Source: Odiellus spinosus
Taxonomy: Eukaryota > Arthropoda > Arachnida > Opiliones > Phalangiidae
Length of the DNA: 64,000 nt
Direction: 5' to 3'
Assembly (NCBI GenBank): GCA_963920705.1
Contig: OY987226.1
Coordinates: 31,423,686-31,487,685 of the forward strand
In this document: in pieces, positions 1-9,788 of the stretch
Position numbering within the stretch: position 1 is the first letter of the stretch
Layout of the letters: every line of letters starts with the position of its first letter
Position numbers and translations under genes: made by a program
The notes under the pieces: generated by a model
What the model was told of the DNA's origin: nothing
The model's input: the letters and a program-made list of their open reading frames with translations, nothing else
Databases searched by the model: none

Positions 1-1
1 A

Positions 2-139
2 CATATTGATACTACTATAATCGAACGTTTAGATGGTGGTGAATGTCTTAAGTTTAAAGAGAATCTCAAATTATTTGAGGGTGCTCATTCCTCAGCGCTG
101 TTGTTTACGAAAATATTACGCGATTTGTTAGTGTACTAG
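2..139 (+). pseudogene. open frame running in from left edge, unknown
   Basis: An uninterrupted frame of about 45 codons enters from the left edge and ends at a TAG at 137-139. The C-terminal residues include ERLDGGE and LLFTKILRDLLVY. I do not recognise the family; it could be the tail of a mobile-element protein or a host exon. From 140 to 444 I see no gene. Confidence 0.25.
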
Positions 140-444
140 AATGTGATGTACTACTATGAAAGAAATATCCATCATAGAGCTTTTAAAATTTTTAGACAAC
201 TGAATTTAGTAAATATTCTACTAGCATACTATGAAAGGACAAGAGAAGACCGCCGTATTTAGATTTTCGCACCGAAAGAGGGAAGAGTGGTTTGAAACTG
301 GGGTTGTCTGGAATTACCCGGCAATAATGAATAACACGCTTCCAAAATCTGTAATTTCTCTCTCTTATCAAGTCTCGCAATTGCAACCTTATTAGCGTCT
401 CGCAAACTTCATTTTAACACTGGTTTTTGAGTAAAATAATATAT

Positions 445-745
445 TGTAATGGGGACCCCTTTATACCTTTAATGAAAGACCATGCTTTCAACCCCTGAAG
501 AAACCTCCTGTAGAGGGCGCAAACGGCGCCTTGTGTCATGTGGGATCATTATCATACCTATAGTGTCACGTGACTTCCAGGGAAATCATTCATAAAAAGG
601 AAAGCTACAAACCTAGGGAGATCAATTGGTGGGAGAACGAACTCAGGATATCATGTTTAACCTTGAATTATTTATAATGTTATTTGTTTAAATTATATTA
701 TATGATCCCATTAAAATACTCTAAGAAGTGAAACCAGTTTGATTA
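445..745 (+). repeat. Ty3/gypsy LTR fragment
   Basis: Begins TGTAATGGGGACC and shares ordered blocks with 7202-7575: the GTAATGGGGACC start, an AATGAAAGA block, a 'gaggaaacctcct' block, and a 'gtgaaacc' block near the end. A reversed related copy lies at 2359-2577. This looks like the 5' LTR of the element whose pol tail ends near 6921. The right boundary is approximate, and gag, protease and RT do not follow it. Confidence 0.6.
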
Positions 746-775
746 TTCCCAGTTAAAAACCCACTAGTTACAAAT

Positions 776-1140
776 GGAGGCATCGCTGATTGTTTTTTTT
801 TTTTTTTTTGCGCCCGTTATTGTCATTTTTTTTCGCGCCGTTGTTTAGTTGCCATTAGGGCCATTGCCGATTAGTTTTTGCGCTCGTTGGTTTCGTTTTT
901 TCGCGCCGCCGTCTTTCATTTTTTTTCGGTCGGGGGTGTGTGCAGCCCCATCTGCTGTGAACATTAATTTCAGGGGACACTACTAATTTATGTGCCTAAT
1001 TTCAGCCCCATGTGTTTGGACAGCTATTGAACTATCATCCCAGGAAGTGTTACATTTACGTTTTTTACCGGTGCGTTAAGGTGTTCGGTTCAACTGTTTG
1101 TTGTGGAGTTTTTTTGGGGTTCTTTGTATTTGATAAGTGC
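776..1140. other. T-rich and GC-rich low-complexity spacer
   Basis: Long T runs alternate with 'cgcgcc' and 'gcgctcg' patches. No coding signal is seen. It lies where the gag/pol 5' half of the gypsy element would be expected, so it is either replacement sequence or deletion scar. Confidence 0.4.
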
Positions 1141-2010
1141 GAACCTCCATCAACGCTCGCGGAGGCCTAAATGCGCTCATTGCATTGATTCCCTTCAATT
1201 CTCCCTTCAGAGGAACAAGTTCCTCTTTTTGCCGACATTATCCTGGACATTATCTTCAAGTGGTATATCTTTCTACAACGGCTATTAGTGTTGTGCTTTA
1301 TGGAAACATCATCCTGGAACTCCTCAATTTATTGTACCTGTTGCTGAACAATTGGAAGAATTTGAGTATCATATCCATGTTATGTTGCTTGGATTATAGT
1401 TTATCTAACTTACCCAACAAACATTTTTTCTGACTAATTAGACCATGGGGAGTTAAAAAAAAATAGTTAAAAAAATATTGTTCCGCCGCAAATATTTTTA
1501 ATTTTTTTTAATAATCCTACCCTAATCCTACTACTAATCAACGCGTCGTACATACTCGTTCATCACCCTTGGAGGAACCTCCATCAACGCTCGCGGAGGC
1601 CTAAATGCGCTCATTGCATTGATTCCCTTCAATTCTCCCTTCAGAGGAACAAGTTCCTCTTTTTGCCGACATTATCCTGGACATTATCTTCAAGTGGTAT
1701 ATCTTTCTACAACGGCTATTAGTGTTGTGCTTTATGGAAACATCATCCTGGAACTCCTCAATTTATTGTACCTGTTGCTGAACAATTGGAAGAATTTGAG
1801 TATCATATCCATGTTATGTTGCTTGGATTATAGTTTATCTAACTTACCCAACAAACATTTTTTCTGACTAATTAGACCATGGGGAGTTAAAAAAAAATAG
1901 TTAAAAAAATATTGTTCCGCCGCAAATATTTTTAATTTTTTTTAATAATCCTACCCTAATCCTACTACTAATCAACGCGTCGTACATACTCGTTCATCAC
2001 CCTTGGAGGA
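1141..2010. repeat. 434-bp tandem duplication, essentially perfect
   Basis: Positions 1141-1574 are repeated at 1575-2008 with no difference that I can see, including homopolymer runs. The unit begins 'gaacctccatcaacgc' and ends 'catcacccttggag'. Short open frames in it are duplicated too and do not look like real genes. Such identity means a recent duplication or an assembly duplication. Confidence 0.9.
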
Positions 2011-2358
2011 AGTATGTTAGATGGAGGCGCCGACTGCCTATAAACTTCGTTACTCGTAGCGGCCTCTCCTACGGCGACGCGCATACCGTTACTAAGGTAA
2101 CGCGCATATTTAAGGGGGGCGTCACGACTCACTTGGCTCGGGAAATCCATTTTACCTTTCAAACTAAACGGTGGTTATTCCGGTCTACACTTGCTTGCTT
2201 ATTCCATGACGTACGGCGCGAAGGTAGAAGCGCGCGAACGCCGGAGCTAAGGGGTCACAAAAAGGGGAAAACACAGCGCTCTAGACCCGGCAATCCTAAC
2301 CATCGTTTCAATAGAAAAACGAACAGTCGTCGCCTCCATCTAACATACTTCCTCCAAG
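2002..2358. mobile_element. 357-bp MITE with 28-bp perfect TIRs
   Basis: Positions 2002-2029 and 2331-2358 are perfect reverse complements starting CTTGGAGGAAGTATG. There is no transposase inside. Its left end coincides with the end of the 434-bp tandem duplication, and the duplicated unit's junction contains the first bases of the TIR. No clear target duplication is visible, so the superfamily is unknown. Confidence 0.75.
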
Positions 2359-2577
2359 ATCACCCGAAGCAGATTACCACCGGGCTAGTATAGCCCTGTC
2401 TATTTATACAGGTTAAAACAGAGACATCAGTTCAGTTCTATAACAAAACAGTGGCGCCCTCCATAGGTTTCCTCAAGGGTTCAAATTATGATAAAGTCCC
2501 ATTTAACAGCATGCCATTCATGAACCTAGGTAAGCTTTTGGTCTTTCATTAAAGATAAAAAAAGGGTCCCCATTACA
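2359..2577 (-). repeat. inverted gypsy LTR fragment with TATA box
   Basis: On the minus strand it begins TGTAATGGGGACCC at 2577 and follows the 7202-7575 LTR block by block: AATGAAAGA, AAAGCTTAC, TAGGTTCATGA, and the AACCCTTGAGGAAACC block. A promoter-like CTGTATAAATAGACAGG lies near 2390-2406. It abuts integrase sequence that reads on the opposite strand, so the locus has been rearranged. Confidence 0.6.
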
Positions 2578-3384
2578 AGGTCATAGAGGTAGAACCGCTA
2601 GCTCTGCCAAAATTAGGGCTCGTTATTATCATCCTCAATTGTACATCCTGGTAAAGAAATATGTTAAGGAATGCGAAGTTTGTCCACGATGCAAGAGCAG
2701 AAATACAAAGCGTCCAGGTCTTATGATCCCCTCGTATAAAATACACCCAGGATATTTAGTGGAAATAGATATTACGGGTCCATTACCCTGTACTAAAAAT
2801 CAGAATCGATTCCTGGTAGTAATGGTCGATTATTTTACGAAATATGTTGAAGTTTTTCCCGTCAGAAGAATTACAGCTCCAATATTGTGAAAAGTGTTGC
2901 TCCAATATATTTCTAGGCATGGTACTATGGCTGCCATTTTATCAGACAATGGGACCCAATTTATATCTAACCTTTGGAAACAATTATGTCATAAGTTGAA
3001 GATTAAAGTATAATTTACTTCTCCTTATCATCCCCAGGCCAATATGACTGCACGAGTAAATAGAGTTATGGGTGAAATCATGAGTATATATACAGGAAAT
3101 GTACATATAATATGGGATGAACATTTACCATTGATTCAGTTAGCTATTAATAGTACAGTACACGCATCTACTGGTTATTCCCCTTTTTATCTCCACCAAG
3201 GTTATGAACCCACGTTACCCTGGGATGAAAGAAGTTTTGAGTCCCAATTAATGTAGAAACTGTTTTAGAGTATGGAAAAGGACCTATATATGACTGGCAA
3301 ATAGCTATAGATTTCGCACAGGAAATAAATAAACTAGCTAGCATGAAACAGAAGTATTTTTATGATAGAAATTATACCAGCGGA
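2578..3384 (+). pseudogene. Ty3/gypsy integrase core, broken
   Basis: Integrase of a Ty3/gypsy retrotransposon, which would insert the cDNA copy into host DNA. A zinc-finger remnant (H..H and CEVCPRC, about 2590-2700) precedes the rve core. The first catalytic Asp lies in VEIDITGPLP and the second in SDNGTQF. The third position, normally Glu in a 'GQ.ERVNR' context, reads NMTARVNR, so the DDE triad is lost. In-frame stops lie near 2888 and 3010 and another near 3254. The frame is cut at 3384 by a hAT insertion and resumes at 4409 with LVWKLGHRL. It is not functional. Confidence 0.9.
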
Positions 3385-3419
3385 CAGGGTTGGCAAAAAC
3401 AGAGTTTTTTTTAAAAAAA

Positions 3420-3815
3420 AACAAAAATCATGTTTTTTTTTGTTTAAAACACGAAAAATTGTTTTAAACTGTTTTTAAATGAGACAAAAAAAAACAGAAA
3501 AAAAAAACAGTTTAAAACATGTTTTTAAACACGTTTAAAACACGAAAAATTGTTTTAAACTGTTTTTAAATGAGACCAAAAAAAAACACAAAAAAACAGT
3601 TTAAAACATGTTTTTAAACACGTTTAAAACACGAAAAATTGTTTTAAACTGTTTTTAAATGAGACCAAAAAAAAACACAAAAAAACAGTTTAAAACATGT
3701 TTTTAAACACGTTTAAAACACGAAAAATTGTTTTAAACTGTTTTTAAATGAGACCAAAAAAAAAACACAAAAAAACAGTTTAAAACATGTTTTTAAACAC
3801 GTTTAAAACACTATG
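3420..3815. repeat. 89-91-bp tandem repeats inside the hAT element
   Basis: 'cacgaaaaattgttttaaac' recurs near 3450, 3541, 3630 and 3719. Each unit also contains 'tgtttttaaatgagac' and an A-rich run. The repeats are internal to the 3385-4400 hAT element. Confidence 0.8.
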
Positions 3816-4044
3816 TACATGTATTTTCATCTATTTAGAAGGCCGCTTAAGGCGCCACTATTAGAAGTAAGGCAACTTTAGTTTTGGTTTTAGAATCCAT
3901 AGACATAACTTTTGGTTTTAGAATCTAGAGAAAGAATACACATTTTGCCTTAAGCGTAATAGAAAAAGGTTCCAAAAGCGCCTGCTGTTTTCAGGTTTAG
4001 TGTATTCCTAAAATAACTAATTAATAACTTAATTTACTGTTACT

Positions 4045-4230
4045 ATGAGTTCGGTCGGTCGGAGAAAAGACCCAGTTTGGGTATATTATAACCATGTAGA
4101 ACCAAATGAAAAATGTAATAGAGCTAAATGCAAGAAGTGTGGTACAGAGGTAGTCGGGCTAGTTGCTCGAATGAAGTCACATTTAGTTAAGAGCCTCACA
4201 AAGATTAAATGTTCAATAATATGGAAATGA
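4045..4230 (+). pseudogene. BED-type zinc-finger remnant of hAT transposase
   Basis: A 61-residue frame starts MSSVGRRKDPVWVYY and has the BED pattern: an aromatic W/Y cluster, then CKKCGTEV with two cysteines, then MKSHL supplying the histidine side. In hAT transposases this finger is the N-terminal DNA-binding domain. The frame ends before any RNase-H-like catalytic region, so only a DNA-binding stub remains. Confidence 0.7.
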
Positions 4231-4408
4231 AACTACTTTAAAAAACTTATTTTAAACACAAAAACATTCCTTAAAAAAAAACATTTTTTAAACAATTTGT
4301 TTAAAAGGTTTTAAACAAACCAAAAAAAAACCTTGATGGTTGTTTAAAACATGTTTAAAACAAATGTTTTAAACATTTTGTTTAAAACTTGCCAACCCTG
4401 CCAGCGGA

Positions 4409-4870
4409 GAACTTGAAGTGGGTCGGTTAGTATGGAAGTTGGGTCATAGATTGTCAAATGCTGCTGCCAAGTTTTCTGCTAAGTTTGCACCTCATTGGGA
4501 AGTCCTTTTCGTATTGTTGAAAAGATTTCCACAGTGAGTTATGTAATTATGGAGATGAGTACTGGAGCCCTTGCTGGCACCTGGCACATGGCACATTAAT
4601 CAATTAAAATTATATATGTGTACGGCATCCCTAGACACACAGGAAGTCTTAGAACCTCAGATTATCCCAACCGCTGTAATAGAACCAGTTGTAGAAGAAC
4701 CTCCCGTCGACCCAGATCAAACTTTTTTGATGTTTCCTCCAGCCAGAATTGCTCCCACTGATATCGCCGATGATTCAGAATTATTAGAAGTTATTGTAGT
4801 ACAGGATAATACAGTACCGGAATCCGTAGAACAAATAGAATCTTCCTCGTCCCATATTTTAACCCAATAG
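4409..4870 (+). pseudogene. gypsy integrase C-terminal part and acidic tail
   Basis: Continuation of integrase after the hAT insertion: LVWKLGHRL, then a block ending INQLKLY near 4615. That is the end of the GPY/F-type C-terminal domain in gypsy integrases. An acidic, proline-rich stretch follows (EPVVEEPPVDPDQ) to a stop at 4868-4870. The continuation at 4871 is in a different frame, so there is a frameshift near 4865. At least one more break lies near 4530. Confidence 0.75.
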
Positions 4871-5370
4871 ATACCAGTTTAGATACTTCAAATATAACCG
4901 ATTCAGATGAGCCTTTGAATGACAGAAATATAAATGATCAAGTGGGTAGCTCTATAGTTATCGAGGAACCTTCTAGTGGAAGTGAGAATGAGGAAATTCC
5001 TCGTTATTATTTATGGTCAATTGTCAGATTTTCTAATCCCCTTATAGAAGAGATACCGGTTGTTTTAAACCCAGTAGTTGATCCACAATCCCTTGTTGTT
5101 AATACTGACCCTGTTGTAGCTACAAGTATGGGAGAAATGGATAATCCATTGTTAAAAGCTTTTTCTTACGGTTGGCATAGGGAAGTTGTATTCCGTAGAT
5201 CCCAAGTTTCGCGTCTTGGAGACGTACATTATTATACCCCCGGACCTAATGTTAGAAAATCACGTTCATTTCCTGATATTGAAGAATATCTCTTATTACA
5301 TGCAGTTGCACCCCAGATTCTAAATAGGTCTAACTTTTCAATGAAAACTATACCTATTGCTTATCCCTAA
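4871..5370 (+). pseudogene. gypsy pol tail with methyl-CpG-binding (MBD) domain
   Basis: The open frame contains an MBD/TAM-like domain at about 5155-5300. GWHREVVFRRS is followed by DVHYYTPGPNVRKSRSFPD and EEYLL, matching the family pattern of GW.R, basic residues, D.YY..P.G, (K/R)(F/S)RS and a closing helix. MBD domains bind methylated CpG or plain DNA. Here the domain sits directly after integrase, so it may act as a targeting module like chromodomains of other gypsy elements; that is inference. Two other retroelements in the window, at 14577-15008 and 47668-48648, have the same feature. Confidence 0.8.
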
Positions 5371-5422
5371 TATGAATCTGTATGCCATTCGTGATTTTAT
5401 TGTTGTCCATATATTTTTATAG

Positions 5423-6118
5423 ATGCATTTATCTAGAGGGTCTTATCGAGGAGGCCTGTCTCTTTCTAGGAGTCGTACAACGTTGCATTCTAACATTGAT
5501 ATGGAACAAACGTCATTCGATGCACTTAAGAGAATTCAAATATTAGAAACCAAACTACCAAGTACCCCTTCATCGAGTGAAACCCATTTGAAGGAAGAAT
5601 CTTCAGTAGCTCTTAATTCAGCAAAGAGTCTTTCCAGCCAAAACCCATCGAAAGATGAACCTTCATTACAGCTTAATTCAGAAGAAAGTAGTTCAAGTCA
5701 ATCTCAACTGACGGAGGACTCTTCATTACCGCTCAATTTGGTAGAAGAAAGCATTTCAAGTCAAACCCAAATGAAGGAAGAATCTTTAGTAGCGCTTAAT
5801 TCAACAGAGAATCTTTCAAGTCAAACCCCATTGAAAGATGGACCTTCATTATCGCTCAATTCCGAAGAATAAAGTATTTCTAGTCATCAACAGTCGAATG
5901 ACAATGAAACTTTATTGTCAGTAGGAGTCTGTAAGGAACTTAGTCGCGATTCTGGAAAAGAAGAGGTAAGTTCCATTTGCTCCCAAACCGTTCTGTCCCC
6001 TTCAGATGGAAGTGTTTCACAGGACATTATTGGTTATGCTCACCCTGAGCCTAAAAACGTTTCGCCCACTCATTCTTTATCAGTGCAGGATAACCCTATC
6101 CTTTATGTGGATATTTAA
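5423..6118 (+). pseudogene. Ser/Glu-rich repeat linker of gypsy pol tail
   Basis: Degenerate 22-25-residue repeats, for example SSQTPLKDGPSLSLNSEE and SSQNPSKDEPSLQLNSEES, make a low-complexity Ser/Glu-rich linker. One TAA at 5870-5872 and one at 6116-6118 interrupt a frame that otherwise reads straight into the TatD-like domain. I therefore treat 5423-6606 as one decayed reading frame downstream of the MBD domain. Confidence 0.65.
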
Positions 6119-6921
6119 TTTTCGTTAGGACTATTTTCCCATGAAAATAAAGTAACGATACCCTTTCATAAATATGTTGAAACACATCCCCACTTATTCC
6201 CCGGCATCTTTGAAGGGTGTGTTGTTCACGTGGGAGCTAAACCGGACGATTTAACTTCATCTCATCTTCTTCAGTATGGCAAGACCTCGGGTGTTTATAT
6301 GGTTGTAGGAATTTCCCCAATGTTCGCTCGAGCCTTTTGTAGTCGGGATATGGGTCCCTTAGTCAGAGAAAGTTTGGGGTAGGCTGGAGTTCGGGAAATT
6401 GGAAATATTGGCCTCGATTATACCCAGACCGTACTAGCCTCATGTTCCAAAATCCAGCAGGAAGTGGCTTTCCGTAAACAACTAGTAATAGCCGAGGAAC
6501 GGGGACAACCTGTGTTTGTCCACTGTAGTCAAGCGTTTAATGAGTGTATAACAATCCTTCAACACGAATTGCCTAGTAACCACCCTATTATTATTCTTAC
6601 TTTTTGGGCAATATATTCTATGCCCGTCAATTTTTGAGTTCCTTTTCAAGGGTTTATTTTCCTTTCAGTCCACTGTTAGCTAGGTTTAACACTGTTGCCA
6701 CCAGAGTAGCCCTACGACAAATCCCCATTAATCGTATCTTGGTAGAATATAATGCCCCGATGATAAAAACCATTGGTCTTCCATTACCTGAAAATACTCC
6801 TAGTACCTTGGGGGTAATTCACCCTTTACTCCACCTTATGGCTGAGATCCGTAAGGAGTCGGTATCCCAATTTGCTTACCATATTCGCGATAATACCTCT
6901 AGGGTTATTGGAGTTAAATAG
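6119..6921 (+). pseudogene. TatD-like metal-dependent nuclease domain in gypsy pol tail
   Basis: Matches the TatD/TATDN deoxyribonuclease order: VVVGISP.., GNIGLDYTQT (family 'GEIGLDY'), RKQLVIAEERGQPVFVHC (family 'IHCR'), then after a frameshift near 6605 IPINRILVEYNAP (family 'LLETDAP') and the closing NTSRVIG (family 'N...F'). The metal-site Glu of GEIGLDY is Asn here and the Asp of TDAP is Asn. Combined with an in-frame TAG at 6376-6378, this means the copy is catalytically dead. It follows the MBD and repeat linker in the same orientation, just before the 3' LTR, so it appears to be a pol-tail domain and not a host gene. Confidence 0.72.
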
Positions 6922-7201
6922 ATTTCTTTAATTACATTTTTTGTTGGACATTGTTTAGTCTTTCTCCAATCTTGCGGTTTGCTTCATTTTTTTTTTTTTA
7001 CTGCTCACTGTGCGGTTTCTTTTGTTTTGATAATCGGGTTACTTTCGTTCCTACTACCACGCTTTAATTTTTTTTCATGATGTTGTGTTTTCCTCGATTT
7101 TTGTAATTGTGTTTTCTCTCATATTAAACCCCTGATAACCTTCCTTGTTGTTTTTTTTTTCTTTCCCTTTCCTGTGATCTTCCATTATTTGTGGCGGGTG
7201 G
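6922..7201. other. T-rich spacer before 3' LTR
   Basis: No open frame worth calling. Several runs of 9-10 T are present. It is the untranslated space between the pol-tail stop and the LTR. Confidence 0.5.
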
Positions 7202-7575
7202 GTAATGGGGACCCTTTTTATAACCTTTATAATGAAAGATCCAAAGCTTACTTAGGTTCATGACCTGCATGCTATGAAATTGGGTTCATTCATGGTATCA
7301 ACCCTTGAGGAAACCTCCTAATGAGGGCGTTGCCGAGGGATCACATGGCCTTAATAGATATCATGTGACACCCAATGGAAGCCTCTATATACTACAGGGA
7401 TGAACCTTCATGAGGGGGGATTCTAGCGGACGACCCAGAGAAGAACTCAGGATCTCTTGTTGACCATTATATTAAATACTTTAACTTAGATTTGTAACCC
7501 ATCGTAATTACTTTATAGATTATTAAACCAGTTTATAATAATTAAACCAGTTATAATATATTATTGTGAAACCGC
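7202..7575 (+). repeat. Ty3/gypsy 3' LTR
   Basis: Starts GTAATGGGGACCC, contains the AATGAAAGA, AAAGCTTAC, AACCCTTGAGGAAACC and TCATGTGACA blocks shared with 445-745, and ends near 'gtgaaaccgcac'. A possible TATA element, CTCTATATACTA, lies near 7385. It follows the pol tail in the expected place. The exact 3' end is uncertain. Confidence 0.65.
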
Positions 7576-8297
7576 ACTTATAAGTGTCTATAAAAAGATC
7601 ATTGAATATCTGGATACGAGTAATTACGCGCTTGGGGTGTTTTTAGATCTCCGGAAAGCCTTCGATATGGTGCACCACGAGCGATTGTTAGACAAATTGG
7701 AGAGGCTAGGTATTAGAGGTAGCGGCTATAATTGGTTGAGATCCTTCTTAAAACTTCGCTATACGCAAACAAAACTGAACAACGTCATATCCGGACAACA
7801 AATAGTTATTAAAGGTGTCCCGCAGGGATCGGTACTATCACCTTTATTATTTAATCTATATGTTAATGATATCACGTATACATCTGAAAGCAATATTTTC
7901 ACATTATACGCTGATGATACCCTAATCCTGGAGGGAGGCCCAGACCTGGAAAAGATTATAGATAGAATTAATCTTTATATGGATAAAATTAAAACCTGGC
8001 TTGAGGATAATTTCTTAAGGTTGAACGAAGACAAAACCGTGTATATGATTTTCAATAACGTAAATACAACACGTTGCTGTCAGAATTGTGTTAAATTTGG
8101 AAACACTATCCTCAAAGAAGTTAAACTTTTTAAATATCTTGGCCTATTTAAAATGGAATCATCACGTTGATGAGGTTTCTAAAAAAATAACGTATAGCGC
8201 TTATTTAATTTATAGAAACCGAATGATATTCTTAGAACCCGGTAGGGTTCTATGTATTGGGCTGATCATCATTTGTAATGCTATTTTGATTTCCTAA
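7576..8297 (+). pseudogene. LINE reverse transcriptase, partial
   Basis: RT of a non-LTR retrotransposon (jockey/CR1-like group), which would prime on nicked target DNA. Motifs in order: GVFLDLRKAFDMVHH (motif A region), GVPQGSVLSPLLFNLYVND, the catalytic YADDT, NEDKTVYMIF and KYLG. A frameshift lies near 8150, after which WNHHVDEVSKKITYSAY continues in another frame. The N-terminal fingers and endonuclease are missing on the left because a gypsy LTR abuts. The coding sequence is cut at about 8297 by a repeat-rich insert and resumes at 9789. Confidence 0.9.
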
Positions 8298-8784
8298 AAA
8301 ATTCAGTCTCTAGCCAATCAAAACGCTCCATTCTCCCATAGAATAACATTAAAATCGACTCTTTCGAGGACAAGTCCAGTGATTGACAGAACTAAAAGAG
8401 GAATTATTTGTTACAGTTATAATCACTTTTAAATGGTAGAGCAAGGTTCGAATGTTGAACTTTTCAAGTTTCATTTAAAAATATTAAGTCTAAGTATTTT
8501 AAAATTAATTCTGAAGTTGACCCTTTTTTTGGTACTTAGCTGGTTTCGCGCATGGCCAAATTCGTAATGTTATTCTATGGGATTTAGTTTTTTGAAAGTG
8601 GCTTACCTTTCAGATTTATTTTCTAATACTTCCGGATATTTTTCAGACTTGGATTTTCCGTGTGGTATGAATTAAGTTTCAAGCTTTATTTTAAGACTAA
8701 TTTCATAATTTTACACCGATTAGTTGGCCCACAATCTATTCATGAAAACGGAGGGAACAACAAGGCGGAGAAATAGATTCGCCA

Positions 8785-8823
8785 AAAACCTAAGCCTTAT
8801 TTGACAAATTAGGCTTAGGTTTT
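8785..8823. repeat. perfect 13-bp stem hairpin
   Basis: AAAACCTAAGCCT at 8785-8797 pairs perfectly with AGGCTTAGGTTTT at 8811-8823 around a 13-base AT-rich loop. It sits centrally between the two long inverted arms at 8579-8745 and 8930-9060. Confidence 0.8.
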
Positions 8824-9099
8824 GCTTTTTAAAATCACGAGCACGAGCGCGCGCGCTTGATTTGGAGGCTATGGGTATTGAACTCTAATGACTTAATTTC
8901 TCCTTCTTCATATTTTTGCCGTTTATAGACTGTGACCAAACTAATCGGTATAAAATTATGAAATTAGTCTTAAAATAAAGCCTGTAAAATATTTGGAAGC
9001 ATTAGAAAATAAATCTGAAAGGTAAGTCTCTTGCAAAAAATCTAAATCCCATAGAATAACATTAATTTTCAATTTCTCCGCCTTAAAAGTACTCTCCTT

Positions 9100-9785
9100 T
9101 TTAAAAATGAGTGAAATTCCGAACGACTTGCCATTCCGAACGGCAATAAGGAAGGTATTAACATCAAAAATAATGAAAAAATTAATTGGAATTTGGTTTA
9201 AAGGGCAATGGGGAAAATATAAAGATTTCATTGCGGCTGTCGGAGGTATTAACATCAAAATTGATGAAAAAATTTATTTAAATTTGGTTTAAAGGGCAAT
9301 GGGGAAAATATAAAGATTTCACTGCGGCTGTCGGAGGTATTAACATCAAAATTGATGAAAAATTTAATTTAAATTTGGTTTAAAGGGCAATGGGGAAAAT
9401 ATAATGATTTCGCTGCGGCTGTCGGAGGTATTAACATCAAAATTGATGAAAAAATTAATTTTAATTGGGTTTAAAGGGCAATGGGGAAAATGTAGAGATC
9501 TGACTGAATCAAGTGAGGCTGCCCCAGCTATTAACATCAAAAATTATGAAAAAATTAATTTTAATTGGGTTTAAAGGGCAATGGTAAAAATGTAGAAATT
9601 TGACTAAATCAAGTGCGGCTGCCCCAGCTATTAACATCAAAAAAATGTAAAAATTAATTTTAATTGGGATTAAAGGGCAATGGTAAAAATGTAGAGATTT
9701 GACTGAATCAAGTGCGGCTGCCCCAGCTATTAACATCAAAAAAATGTAAAAATTAATTTTAATTGGGATTAAAGGGCAATGAACG
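9100..9785. repeat. tandem repeats of 91 bp then about 100 bp
   Basis: The block 'attaacatcaaaa' recurs with spacing 91, 91, 91, then 100, 100, 99. Each unit also carries 'aaagggcaatgg' and 'gcggctg'. Units 1-4 have 'gtcggaggta' and later units have 'gccccagcta' and a 9-bp extra block, so the array contains two subfamilies. Confidence 0.85.
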
Positions 9786-9788
9786 ATA

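Larger units (their letters stand above)
3385..4400. mobile_element. hAT element (1,016 bp) with 8-bp TSD inside gypsy pol
   Basis: The ends are CAGGGTTGGCAA and TTGCCAACCCTG. They are flanked by the perfect 8-bp duplication CCAGCGGA at 3377-3384 and 4401-4408. TIR form and TSD length are those of hAT elements. Removing it reconnects the gypsy pol reading from FYDRNYTSG to the integrase C-terminal part. It carries about four 89-91-bp repeats and a BED-finger remnant but no transposase catalytic core. Confidence 0.92.
8298..9786. mobile_element. repeat-rich insert splitting the LINE
   Basis: Holds no gene. Its parts are a long inverted repeat (8579-8745 against 8930-9060), a hairpin at 8785-8823, a CG-alternating patch near 8843 and a tandem array at 9100-9785. 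The inverted arms share 'cataattttacaccgattag' and 'cagatttattttctaatac'. It interrupts the LINE between the thumb region and the C-terminal region, so it looks like a non-autonomous DNA transposon. I could not define TSDs. Confidence 0.55.

Noticed and set aside
1103-1867. Duplicated short frames sharing SPFRGTSSSFCRHYPGH
   Set aside because: They simply reflect the 434-bp tandem duplication, with no motif and AT-rich hydrophobic tails.
6119-6921. A host TATDN gene
   Set aside because: It is collinear with integrase, MBD and linker in the same orientation and ends at the 3' LTR; no introns or host neighbours are seen.
9509-9739. Minus-strand frame with repeated MMLIAGAAALD
   Set aside because: Produced by the 100-bp tandem repeats; no independent coding evidence.
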